Shown here: piece by piece, positions 49,000 to 59,383 of the stretch | Layout: the number at the start of each line of letters is the position of its first letter | How positions within the stretch are numbered: the first letter of the stretch is position 1 | DNA from: Cryptomeria japonica | Taxonomy: Eukaryota; Streptophyta; Pinopsida; Cupressales; Cupressaceae | DNA length: 64,000 nt | Direction: 5' to 3' | Assembly: GCF_030272615.1 (NCBI RefSeq) | Contig: NC_081409.1 | Location: forward strand, 241,758,332-241,822,331 | The notes under the pieces: generated by a model | What the model was told of the DNA's origin: nothing | The model's input: the letters and a program-made list of their open reading frames with translations, nothing else | Database searches by the model: none | Position numbers and translations under genes: made by a program

Positions 49000-50600
49000 A
49001 CGCGATCTAGGTTTTGCGCGATGTGTCTGCTTTTAAACAACTTCCTACTTTGGCTTATAAGAAGATTATGTTGCGAGTTGTGGAAAACTTGAAGTTTTCG
49101 GGCAACTTGGTATTATCGTGATTTTCAAAAACCTTAAATTTTCGGCTTTGAAAGACTCTTTTGGGGGAAATGGCAAACTTGTGACTTTCAATTTCGGCCT
49201 GAAAGCCGATACTTCGCGAATTATATCTCCTTGCTGATACTCGGGTTGAACCATATATCGCGTGATGTGTCTTCATACCTTTTTCGGCATGTTAGAATGA
49301 TCTGCGAGTTGGTGTCTTTACCTTTCGGGTGTTTGGATCATTTCGCGATTTTCTCCTTTGATCATTTTCGGGTGTTTGGATCATTTCGCGAAATTTTAAC
49401 TTAACACCCTCCCTGCCTTTTTCGGCTTCTTCTCTTATAATGTGAACTTGAACTCTTCGAAGTTTTTCGGCCTCGAAAGTTGTTTTGCGAATTGGTTGCG
49501 TTTTAAAACTCTTTCATCTTCGGTCCAAATGCCTATATCGCGATTTTAACTTTTTCGGCTTAATTGCGAGACTTTCTAATTTGATCCATTTTCGGGAAAA
49601 ATGAAGACTGTGTGCGATTTTCAATCATTATTTCATTTTCGGCTTATAAGATTTCATTGCAAGTTTTACCTCTTTTTACTATTTTCGGCTTGAAATCCGA
49701 TTTCGCGAGCTTAGACGTTTCAAAACTCTTTTGGACATTTTCGCGATTTTCTTATTTTCTCCCATTTTTGGCTTAGAAGCCGATTTTGAAGAACTTCGTT
49801 GAACTTTGCATTTTGGCCTTGGAGGCCAATTTTGGGTTCTTAAGTGTGCATTTCGGTCTGAGAGGCTGAATTTTAACCTTTTGTCGCTTTTCGGCTACTT
49901 AGAAGCCTTTTACAAACTTTTTGGCCTGTGAGCTTATTCTGCGAACTTTTGAAGTTGCTCATCATTTTTTGGCAAATCAGAAGACTTTGCACGAATTCTC
50001 CCTTTGATGCCTTAAGTCTCCAAATTTCTGGGCTCTTGAGGAAAAATGCAAGCTAATTGCGCGATTGGTAGATGTTCTCATTTTTGGCCTACAAGGCCTT
50101 TTTGCATGATTTTAAGTCGTTTTCAGCCTATAAGGCCCTTTTGCATGATTTTAAGTCGTTTTCGGCCTATAAGGCCATTTTCTTATCAGCCCAAATGCAT
50201 CTTTTACGCGCTTTTGAGATATCACCTCCCATTTTGGCCATTTTGGCCGATTTTTGATAACACAACCTTGCATTTTGGGCTATAAGGCCAATTTTGTGGG
50301 CTTTAATGAATTTCGGCTTAGAAGGCCATTTTGTGAGCTTTTACCTTTGCTTTGTTTCTCACATTTTGGCCTATCAAGCCGATTTTCAAACTTTTGAATG
50401 CATTTCAGCTTACAAAGCCGATTTTGAACTTTTGCGTTGTAACCTTTTGGTGTTTAGGTCAATTTTGCTTTCAATGACTTTGCATTTTGGTCTGGAGGCA
50501 GATCTTGGGCCTTAGAGATTTTGAATTCGCATTTTGGCCTTAGAGGCCGATTTTGGCTCTCGAGAGGTCTTAAAGACATTTTTCAACTTGGCTTCAGGAT
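49000..50600 (-). repeat. Degenerate leader repeats with TTTTCGGC/GGCCGATTTT motifs (unit C)
   Basis: TTTTCGGC, TTTTGGCC and CTTANAAGGCC(A/G)ATTTT recur at roughly 40-60 bp throughout. The clearest pair is a 43-bp direct repeat at about 50100-50185 (TTTGCATGATTTTAAGTCG...GCCTATAAGGCC). It precedes the ORF, in the same relative position as the hairpins of units A and B. Confidence 0.65.
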
Positions 50601-52534
50601 CATTTTGCAAACTTTGAATTTTCAAAACCCCCTTGGTAGCTTGGTCATTTGACTTAGATGCAAAATTTTGCTTCTCATTTTCAAGATGTAAACACTCCAG
50701 TACCTAGAACTTAGGCTAGTCATCTTCTCATCATTCAAATTCTTAGCTGCTACATCTTCCCTCTGCGAATTACTGAAACTCCCTACCCAGGACTTGAGCG
50801 AGGACGAGACAAGAGAACGGAAAAAAGGGGGGACCTTGTTGATGACGGGGAGTGTGTGCAAGGCACAACAACACCTATTGAGGATATTGCAGCAGTAGCA
50901 CTATCTATGGTAGCACCCACTTAGTGGCGACAATTTTTTTGAGCTTTAGTCATAGATGAAATTTATGATTTCTAATTTTCATTGATATGAAAGCTTGAAC
51001 TTAATATGTATTCAAAGGTTGTAGTTGTTTTGTGGTCTACGATATGTATTGAACTCAAATTTATTTAGAGTTTGCACTTGTTTTTTTGATGTATGATATG
51101 TATTTAACTCAAGCTTTGATTTATATATGATGGAAACCAGTAATATATTATTATGTTCTATAAATTTAGTGTATCTGTTTGTTTTTTAAGAATATTTTAA
51201 GAAATTATATATTTCAAATGTTCAATAAATTTGTTGAGTTATTGCCGATTTTTTCCCAAGTTTTTTCTGAGTCTCGAGTTTTTAAAAAAAATTTGGCCCA
51301 AAAGAGTTATTGTCAAGTAAGAGTTTTTCATCTTTGGTCCATACAACTTTAGTTTTTTTTTTTTTAGTTGGTAGTTATCCTTTTTTAGGAATCTAATTAA
51401 AGACTGACTGAGTTAGGATTTAGGATTATAAGAAGGCTTGCATTGCACACAAGCAGACTATTCTTAGTTTAGGAGTTGTCGTTAGCTTTTGTTTTTCTTT
51501 TCATGCAATGCTTTATAAACATTATCAATAAGTGCTATTGTTATTGTTGTTGAAGTGTTTTATCTTATATGTTATTGTGATTTTACAAGTTGAATGTGAC
51601 TTGGCTTTTATTGTAATCTTTGTACTGTAGTAGGTGTTACGATGGTTGTGTAGAGACTCAAATTATCATAAAATATAAAATATAGAAAATCCTTAATAAT
51701 TTCCATTAACTAAAATCTGATCAATAATTACATTAGAGTTTTTAATTTACAAACTTTCTCTAGTCAAGATATAGTACAAATGAGACCATAAGGTCAAAAT
51801 ACATTTACATGTGACCGTGAGGTCGAAAATTATGCATATACAAAAGACCAAATGGTTGAATTACATTAATAATAATAAATGTAAAGATATTATAAAACTG
51901 TCTCCAATCGCTGTGGACTCCTCTCCATTTGTTCTTGTGAGATGAATGTGTGGTCCAAGCACATTTTCCGTCTGAAGCATTCGCTTCCCCGGTGCTCAAA
52001 GAGCCCTTGACCCTTGCACAAAGCTTCTAGCAAACTGGAACTGGCATGTGGGATGGAATCCTAGTGCAACATGAAAATAACTAACATGCATATCACCTAT
52101 GAGTATGTAGTCCTATTTCCATGATATGGCAGGGAGTAAAGAAAGAAATCAACAAACATCATATTGATTTAAACACTTTGGCCAAAGATTTTGCTGACTA
52201 TCGGCAGGTAAATCAGGTGTCGAGATTTACCCTTCTTTGTTGTTCCATATTCGGCACGTGCCCATAATCATACGAAGTACCACTTGAGAATTAAACCACC
52301 CATTTTGATAAAGTAAAAAAAATTAAATCATAACCTTCCTAAGGAGGTGATAGTTAATCCGGTTCAAGCATCAATTAATATTCCTTCTGATGACTATAAA
52401 AGAATACATTTTTAACATCCTAAAATTTCACATAAATATAATTGTACCATTCTTTCTAGCACTAATTATATTTTTTTGTATTAAGTATCATAGAATCACA
52501 AAGCTCATTTTTTGCTCATTCAAGCATCCACGTT

Positions 52535-52782
52535 ACAAACTTATTACAAATACCAGCTCCTTTCGAGCAAACTTAGTACAAATACTAGCTCCTTTCGAGC
52601 ACCAAACTAGAAACAACAATTGGAAGACCAAGGGTCACAACTTAGAAATCCACTTTTAAACAACAATGGAAGACCAAGAGTAACAACTTAGAATTCTACA
52701 CAAAGGTGTCCCTCATGAGAGTTGAACTTGAGTCTCCACATTGAGAACTCAATGCTTTAACCAACTAAGCTCAACCCCTTGG
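52535..52782 (-). mobile_element. Possible tRNA-derived SINE
   Basis: On the - strand GAGCTTAGTTGGTTAAAG (52772-52755) resembles a pol III A box in a tRNA D-arm. AAGTTCAACTC (52729-52719) resembles a B box, about 35 bp further on, as in tRNA genes. The anticodon arm (CATTG..CAATG) has a 6-nt loop and the acceptor does not pair well, so this is not a working tRNA. The body ends in a duplicated segment (CTCGAAAGGAGCT(G/A)GTA) at 52545-52605. No poly(A) tail or target duplication was found. Confidence 0.4.
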
Positions 52783-53950
52783 ACCACTAATTATATTTCT
52801 AATACGATAAATGAACTAGTAACAAAATCAATGCTTCGACATTAAAGATCTTCTCATGATTCAAGAATAGCTATTTGGTTACACAAGCAAGTATAAGTAC
52901 TTTCAGCCATATGCATGTTGATAAATAAACATATTCTTCATGCATGACTCACACTTGAATTTGTGTAAGTGAGTAGTTTGCAAATGACTCTATGAAAATA
53001 ATAACAAATATACTAAGAAAGAAGCGGGAACTAATCTGACTAGACCCTAGCTAATGCAGGCTACAACAGAGTTCTATGTACTGCCAATGCTTGTGAAATA
53101 AGTCTGCATAGATTTAAAACCTGTTTAGTCTGTAACAGCAGACAGCCTGAATTGAAAAATATTAAATCTAATTTAAATTTCCATCCAGATCGCTCTAACA
53201 GCTAATAGCCCTTGACTTCTTTAGTTACGTATTAATTTTTTGGGGAAATCTATGCACAGACGGATCACCTTTAGTTATGTTTTATTTCTTTCTAAAACAA
53301 TTCTGTTGTTATCGGTTAAATGAAAGCATTGGTTCTGTGGATCTATCGATTGCTGTTTTTCATAGATGATAATATTACAATACCTAGTGTTAGATACCTA
53401 TTTGTTTCTTCACGTGGAGGTATTTTGAACCATGAAATGAATTCTACGTGCATTAACCCTGAGGTTATTCCTGTGACAATTCTGTTGACATAATATTTTT
53501 TTTTGGTATTAGATGTATAGCAACTACTGCTGATGCTATAAATTGAATGGTCACCCAAGCTATTTTCACATAGAGTGAATAGCAGAATTTGGATTGGCTT
53601 CATATGTTAAACTCTACATTCTTCACAAGCTCAATGGCAAGAAATCTAAATGATTGGTGTGCAGAACTGGGCAAATCATGAACAAGTTTCCAAAATACGA
53701 ATAAGATACCATTATGATCACAGAATAACACTGATCAATTGTGGTTCGAATCATTTTAGACAACAGATCGCCTAAAGATTACAGAGCAGTGGTTCTAAAT
53801 GCTAAGTCTATCATGGCACGTTTTCTATTCTCTGCTTTTGAGTGGCTAGAGGTAGGCGCTACTACCAAATCGATTCACAGTTTTGGTAACCATTTTTCTC
53901 CAACGGATCTGCTAAGGATCCAACTAGCTCACATTGGAGAGAATGAGCCG

Positions 53951-53973
<23 letters not shown>
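53951..53973. repeat. (TA)n simple repeat
   Basis: About eleven TA units followed by a T run. Confidence 0.9.
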
Positions 53974-53981
<8 letters not shown>

Positions 53982-55578
53982 TGCTCTAAGTAACTTGTAT
54001 CCTTGCGATTGAAATTGACTCAAGTTCTGTTTTTTCTCAAAAAAATATACAAAAAGGAGGCGTTGTATGTTAACTTAGCTTCCTACCACAGTGCTTGAGG
54101 CATTTTGGGGACTAAAATAGGGTAAAGAAATTCAAGGAAGACATTTACAGATTTGAAAAAAAATTAGCAGGTGAATCGAATTCCAAGTAAAGTGTAAGAG
54201 TGATGGATATCGTTTGTTACCGAAGGGTCATTGTACTTTGGTCATCCCTCATTAAACTTGAGAGATACGTCTATGCTGTGATAGGTTGGTGCTACTAGGA
54301 AGGGAAATACAGTTGAACAGAAGGACCGATTCCAACATAGAATAAGAAGGCCTTCCAGGCTAATACACACTGTACAAAACTGGTTTACAATGAAGCCAAC
54401 AATATACCTCAAAACTCCGATGCAGGTTTGGAACGACTCAATAGAGTCGACTTCCTATGTGAGCTTAAGGGCAAAAGTAAAAGAGGAATTCACATAAGGT
54501 CATTGAAAAGACACAATTTCTGCTTGACTCTGCATTAAGTCTCAGCTAGATAGGCAGTGCAAATTGGTAACTAGAAATTTCGATGGAGGAGGTACAAATT
54601 TTTAGAAGAGATTTAAAATTTGAGAACGTATTCAATTGCTCGTGATTTGCAGAGCATATCTGAATACCGATTCAATTAAACAGACATATTCACTTTGCAC
54701 AAAAGTGGATTTGTTACATAGCCAGCTTTGGATCTTTGTTTTTGTTGAGTATTATAACCTTCGCCATCCAACTACCACGTTCTAGGCCTGTATCTCCTCA
54801 CTCCTTTGTATTTTGACTTCTGCTATTCAAGCTCTAGAGTGATTGAGAAATATTTTAGAAAAAGGAATCCGCATGGATGATACCCTTTTTTTGTTTTCCA
54901 AAAAGTGTCCCTGATTCACTAGATTGGTTGTTCTTATCAGCTCTCCACTGCCCAAAATTAAGGTTGATGCCTGAGACATGTAGCAGTTATACTCCTTAAC
55001 TTGGTACGCATGTTAATTAGTTGGCAAATGGTTAAGTGTTACCCTTGTGTTTGGTCCAAAATTTACTCCTACAAGTTGTTAGCTGATTCTACAAGTGGCC
55101 AGGTAAAACTAAGTTTGCTTAGAACTCCACTATCTTTTTGGTTACAAATAGTGACAATTCAACATATTTTACATCACATGCTCAATTTGAAAGTTTTTCA
55201 TGCACTTGCACATGCAGATAACAATGAATATTATTAATTTTTTCTTAAAGTCAAGATAATATTATGATCCCGTTTATATATATATATATAAACTAGTGCC
55301 TTATAGGGTCAATCAGCTGTCAACTAGGATCTGAATCATTTCAAACTTTGTGATCAATCAAGCTCTTAGAGTCAATAGGTGCATCTAGTTCCTCTTTTTA
55401 GAGTCATCTTAAATCCTAAAAAATTAAAAGACATAGGTACATTTTAGTTGTAGTATCATCCAAAATCCCAAAAATCAAAACAATCTATCAAAACCAACTG
55501 TCAGGGTCACATCCAAAGCGTCATCCTCTTGATCTTAAACACCCCTAATCTTAGTCCAAGACCAATTGAATAAACATC

Positions 55579-55938
55579 ATGGAATGGCACTATGCATTTC
55601 GTGGGGAAGGCGAAAAATTTATCCCTTCCATCCCTTATCCGTCATCATCCACAAAAATCCTAGGGCAACAGGTCTACAGCTTACAACAACAAATGATGAA
55701 CATTCAAAATAGCAGAGCCAAAACCTCCTCATTTTCATTACTCCAATCCCACCCACAAGACTTACAATTCACAAATCCATTCTACCAACAACTCTACATA
55801 TCAACACCCTTCTCACAAACAAACATGACAAATCAACTTCAACCAACAAACACAAATTTCAACCAAGTCCCAAGTCAAAACCCATGCAATCAACATTTAT
55901 ATAAAAAGCATCATAAATTATTTCCAATTTCAATTTGA
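55579..55938 (+). other. Unrecognised 119-codon open frame, Gln/Asn/Ser-rich
   Basis: Begins MEWHYAFRGEGEKF and becomes rich in Gln, Asn, Thr and Ser. It could be the start of a decayed gag or chance coding in C/A-rich DNA. No domain, splice signals or neighbours support a host gene. Confidence 0.2.
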
Positions 55939-56728
55939 TACATCACGTTCATCACATTTTATTTGCATTGCATTTATTCGTTTGTAAGAACTAAAATTCT
56001 TGAGTAAATCAAAGTCCACATATCAAAGTTTTATTCTAATATTTGTCCATGTCCAAGTTATTTAATAATATTTAAATCTATACAAATCGGGTTGTGCCAG
56101 ATTGTTGTAGTTTTGAATGTGACTACTTGTTTAGCTTTGTATTGCAACTTGCAGTGAAGTGGGTGTTTTTACTTTGTATTCAATTCCCTTTTTCTTATTT
56201 ACTAAGTTGTTTGTATTGTTAAAACCAAATTCTAACTTTATGTGTACTTTAACTACTCAATCCTTGCCTTTAGTTGAATATCCTGAGCTTAATGGTTGTG
56301 GAGTTTACTTTTAATCATAAAGCATAAAAACCTTTTTGCTTGGAGTTGATGTGCGTTACACTTTTGCCATAGTTGAATCTAAAAAGATCCACCTTTAGTA
56401 TTGTTCACTATGCATGAACCATCCTAGAAAGCACACTTACAAATTATAAGTATCAAGCACATAATGTGCAGCTTAGGTTTTTAGATTTTGTTTTTCATTA
56501 CAAAGACCATTCCCTTCTAATTCAAAGAGGTTCTACTACACATTGGTTCCTTTTTGTTTCATACTAAAAATTGCAAATTAAATCGCTAACACACCACTTG
56601 AACATAAAGGCTAGACTACGCTTAATGCATCTGTTTTCTCATTCTTCAATTTACTCTGACTTTTCTTGGGATTCATTACATCATTCTGAGAAAAAAAAAA
56701 TTAACACTATGGAAATACACTAATTCTG

Positions 56729-56790
56729 CATTACCATGTAGAATGATTACATCAATGGTCATTACCATGTAGAATGATTACATCAATGGT
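56729..56790 (+). repeat. 31-bp perfect tandem duplication
   Basis: CATTACCATGTAGAATGATT... occurs twice in a row with a period of 31 bp. Confidence 0.9.
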
Positions 56791-57419
56791 TATCTTGATG
56801 CTATTGCCATGAAAATCCCTTTTTTGCTTCAATGGATCTACTCACTCGATAGAATTTCGATAGAATTTTCATACATCATGAAATTTTTTAAGGCAGTTCA
56901 ACGTTTTGTCAACCTTGGACTTTGAACATGGTCACGTGTTACAACACCAAATGTTGCATTGATATAAACTTGATAATAAAGTCTTTATTTGTCATATGAC
57001 ATTATAAGGTATATATTAACATTTGGCGCTGTGCTAGAGCTTGAAGGACTCAAGAGTGGATCTTCTAATCCTATATGAATAATGAACTTGTGTTACGCCC
57101 CTAACCCAATAATGTGTATTGTGTTATGAGTAGTCGGCTTGTGGCTACCTTAACTCTTAAATAAGTTACATAATTATTTTTGTAATCATATATATGTAGT
57201 TAGGTCATCCTAGGAGTTATATTTAAGTATCTAAGTCGGCCTAGGTGGAATCCAAGGCATAAGTATGGTATATATAGGAGGTATAGGTTAGTTAATGTTG
57301 ACTATTGAGTTGTTATTGAAGAGTATTGGAGGTAACATCCTCGAAGTGGCATATTATTATCAATTATTTGCAGCATATATCCTATTATATTCTTCTTGTA
57401 CATGTTATTTCATTACAAG

Positions 57420-57431
57420 TGGTATCAGAGC
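57420..57431 (+). promoter_or_regulatory. Primer binding site TGGTATCAGAGC
   Basis: Two bases after the 5' LTR. This is the standard plant sequence complementary to the 3' end of initiator tRNA-Met. Confidence 0.9.
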
Positions 57432-58232
57432 ATGATCTTGGCACTGTGAAGGCAAAGCTTTTTTATCAATTTTGGAGGTCATTTTGGAAATCGCATATCT
57501 TTCAAATATGAGCGATTTTTTTTCTGATTTTTGAAGGGTTTTTTAAGGATATATGGAATCATCTTTAGTCCAATTTTTAGATGAATTGGAGCAGAATTGA
57601 GCGAGTTATTGCAGAATTAGATTTTCTGCCCTAAATTTTTGTAAAGAACATATCTCCCAGATTTGAGTGAAGTTCTACCTCATTTTTAAAGGGTTTTTGA
57701 GAAGGTTATTGAAGAGTCTGCAGTGCGGGTTTTAAAGAAATTAGAGCAGAAATAAGTGACTTATTGTGAAATTGGGTTTCCAATAACTTCACTCTCAAAG
57801 CTGCAAAATAGCTAATTTCTTGAAGATTTTGTTTGGAAAAATGATATATAGGCTTTGGTGAGTAACAGAAAAAAATTCAGATCATTTTGATTTAATTTGC
57901 ATTATTTATTACAAAATTATTTTGTTGGAACTTTTTCAAAAAAGAAGTAGCAAGAGAAGAAGAAAAAGAAAAAAGAACTAGTACACGAAGTAGAAGAATA
58001 ACAAAAAGAAAAAGACGTAGAAGAACAAGAGCAAGAGAAAGAGAAGGAGTAGAAGCAAGAGCAAGAGCAAGAAAAAGAATAGGAACAAGAGAAGAGCAAG
58101 AGCCAGAACAAGAGAAAGAGCAAGAGCATGAACAAGAGAAAGAACAAAAAGAAGAAGAAAGAAGTAGAAGCAAAACAAAAGAGATAAAGATGAAGAAAAA
58201 TAAAAAGTTTTCACTGAGGATAATGCTTTTGT

Positions 58233-58246
58233 AAAGAGGGGGGCAA
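58233..58246 (+). promoter_or_regulatory. Polypurine tract AAAGAGGGGGGCAA
   Basis: Directly before the 3' LTR, where plus-strand synthesis would start. Confidence 0.85.
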
Positions 58247-58323
58247 TGTTATGCCCCTAACCCTATAGTGTGTATTGTGTTATGAGGAGTCAGCTTGTGG
58301 TTACCTTAACTCTTAAATAAGTT

Positions 58324-58328
<5 letters not shown>

Positions 58329-58354
<26 letters not shown>
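58329..58354. repeat. (AT)13 in the 3' LTR of the TRIM-like element
   Basis: A run of alternating AT; the 5' LTR has only a short ATATAT there, so it expanded after insertion. Confidence 0.9.
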
Positions 58355-58355
<1 letters not shown>

Positions 58356-59383
58356 AACTTTTATATATGTCTTCATAGGAGTTAGATATATCTAAGTCGG
58401 TCTAGGTGGTATCCAAGGCATAAGTATGGTATACTTAAGAGGTATAGGTTAGTTATTATCATCATGCTAAGTTTGGAGTTATTGAAGAGTATTGCATGTA
58501 TCCCTCTCGAAGTGGATTAGGAGGTTACCCCCTTGAAGTGGCATATTATGATCAATTATTCGCAGAATATATCCTATATATTCTTGTACATTTTATTTTA
58601 TTACAAGCTGTATCCTAGGATGGTTGCATTTAGCATGTATTTAATCCCCATCTAGGAATACTAGCATTTTATTTCCAAATTAGACAGCCTCAGTTTCACC
58701 ATATGGTCAATCAACTGAGCATCATTCAGACATTAATAATCTATATTTTAGGCTTTAAATTGATATAGTCATATAGTAGATGATTTTAAAAAATGAGAAA
58801 CGAGGATTGTTGCATACTCTGGAGGGGCCAAAGGTCTAATTTACTTCTTAATAATTTTAGAATGCTTGCTGGAGATTGCAAATGTCAGAAAAAACAGAAA
58901 CGCTATCTAAAGTTTCGGAACAGAATTTAGCTTGCTTGATGACGGTTGCTACTGTCAGCCAAACTGGAAGGGTTTTATATGAAGGTTTTTGAATACAAAA
59001 TATTGAATGAGGATACTGTTTTGATAAAGAAGCATGATAGCTTGAACTATCTAATGGTGTGACACCATCATACTGTGAATGTAAAGATGAAGATGTCTAA
59101 CAAGGACCAATGATAAGTGAATGTTAATTAGGGATTCCTCTATGTAATGTTTCTAAAACTTCGTGACAGTGAATTGGAATCGTTTCATTCACTATCCCCA
59201 TATTTGCACAGGCCTACTGAGAAAGAGTTTGGAAATAAATTATTGGACCAAGTTTGAAGAGGTTAAAAATCCTGACAAATGTTTTGCAAATCCATTGAAT
59301 TCCATTTATATTATAGTTTATGTTTCCTCCTTAATGTGCAAGTGGGTTATGAATGCATTATAAACTATTTTATGCCCTTACAG

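Larger units (their letters stand above)
43439..50870 (-). mobile_element. Unit C: 7,432-bp TGTTG...CAACA insertion with an internal ORF
   Basis: Flanked by GCACC (43434-43438) and ACACC (50871-50875), four of five bases equal. Excision joins VEA to PIEDIAAVALSM in the hAT transposase tail. The element reads on the - strand: leader with Phe-Gly-rich-looking but noncoding TTTTCGGC repeats (50870-48200), ORF (48131-44724), then a region with a TATA box at 44243 and 804 bp to the end. Same plan as unit B in the opposite orientation, but with little nucleotide similarity outside the ORF. No polymerase and no repeated end. Again best explained as one very long solo LTR, or as a non-autonomous relative. 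Confidence 0.7.
34753..50934 (+). pseudogene. hAT transposase (BED finger, DUF659, hAT dimerisation), split in three
   Basis: Part 1, 34753-36624, starts MASTGRAIGRKRDPFWKHG with a BED zinc finger (C-N-P-C then H-rich end), followed by DUF659 (FGIPSSPYWEQLV, GCIILFDGCTDGRNRTLINF, IVTNNATQYVVVKKLL, LFWSLCAMHCLDLLLEGIGK). Two introns are visible: 35956-36041 and one ending in TTTGCAG at 36540. The hAT C-terminal region starts with WWEDYGATMPNLQRLSIRILSQPCSA. Part 2, 43077-43438, continues FGCECDWSVF, so unit B sits inside the dimerisation domain. It then runs through DLDDIDPYLANWIAAPNG to VEA. Part 3, 50876-50934, supplies PIEDIAAVALSMVAPT and a stop. Many stops and shifts in part 1 show that it was decaying. 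It would have moved the hAT element in the nucleus. Confidence 0.8.
34685..51310 (+). mobile_element. hAT transposon, host of units B and C
   Basis: Defined by its transposase gene, which is broken by units B (36625-43071) and C (43439-50870). Its 5' flank is cut by unit A, 74 bp before the start codon. The right limit is a guess: near 51240-51310 there is TTGCCGATTTTTTCCCAAG..GAGTCTCGAG, which may be its terminal region, but I could not identify a matching inverted end or an 8-bp duplication. All three units entered after the hAT element was in place. Confidence 0.65.
50935..57090. other. Mostly unclassified, no gene recognised (6.2 kb)
   Basis: Starts with hAT 3' flank. 51360-51660 has LTR-like features (AATAAGTGC near 51528) but no partner. 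A possible SINE (52535-52782), one unknown reading frame (55579-55938), a TA repeat and a 31-bp duplication are listed separately. I found no exon of the host gene here. Confidence 0.45.
57091..58605 (+). mobile_element. TRIM-like LTR retrotransposon, 1.5 kb, complete ends
   Basis: 5' LTR 57091-57417 and 3' LTR 58247-58605 are direct repeats beginning TGTTA(C/T)GCCCCTAACCC and ending TTACA. The internal part of 829 bp starts with a primer binding site for initiator tRNA-Met and ends with a purine tract, but encodes no recognisable protein; much of it (57940-58200) is GAA/GAG-rich. It must have been moved by another element's proteins. The LTRs differ at many positions and the 3' LTR has gained a TA repeat, so insertion is old. 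The flanking pentamers ACTTG and AGCTG match at only three positions. It lies in the same orientation as the host gene, about 800 bp before exon 2. Confidence 0.85.
14758..59383 (+). other. Candidate 44.6-kb intron 1 filled with nested transposons
   Basis: Bounded by AAG|GTGAGC on the left and CCTTACAG|GTAGCA on the right, both phase 0. It would contain the LINE, the hAT element with its insertions, and the TRIM-like element. Most have the same orientation as the gene, but the 7.4-kb unit C and part of unit A do not. Introns of tens of kilobases are well known in conifers. If exon 1 is wrong, this is simply intergenic sequence upstream of a closer first exon that I missed. Confidence 0.4.

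Noticed and set aside
52715-52782. Functional tRNA gene
   Set aside because: A and B boxes are present, but the anticodon loop is 6 nt and the acceptor stem does not pair; a SINE head or tRNA relic fits better.
57892-58214. Ser/Leu/Phe-rich frames on the - strand
   Set aside because: Opposite strand of the GAA/GAG-rich internal part of the TRIM-like element; low complexity only.
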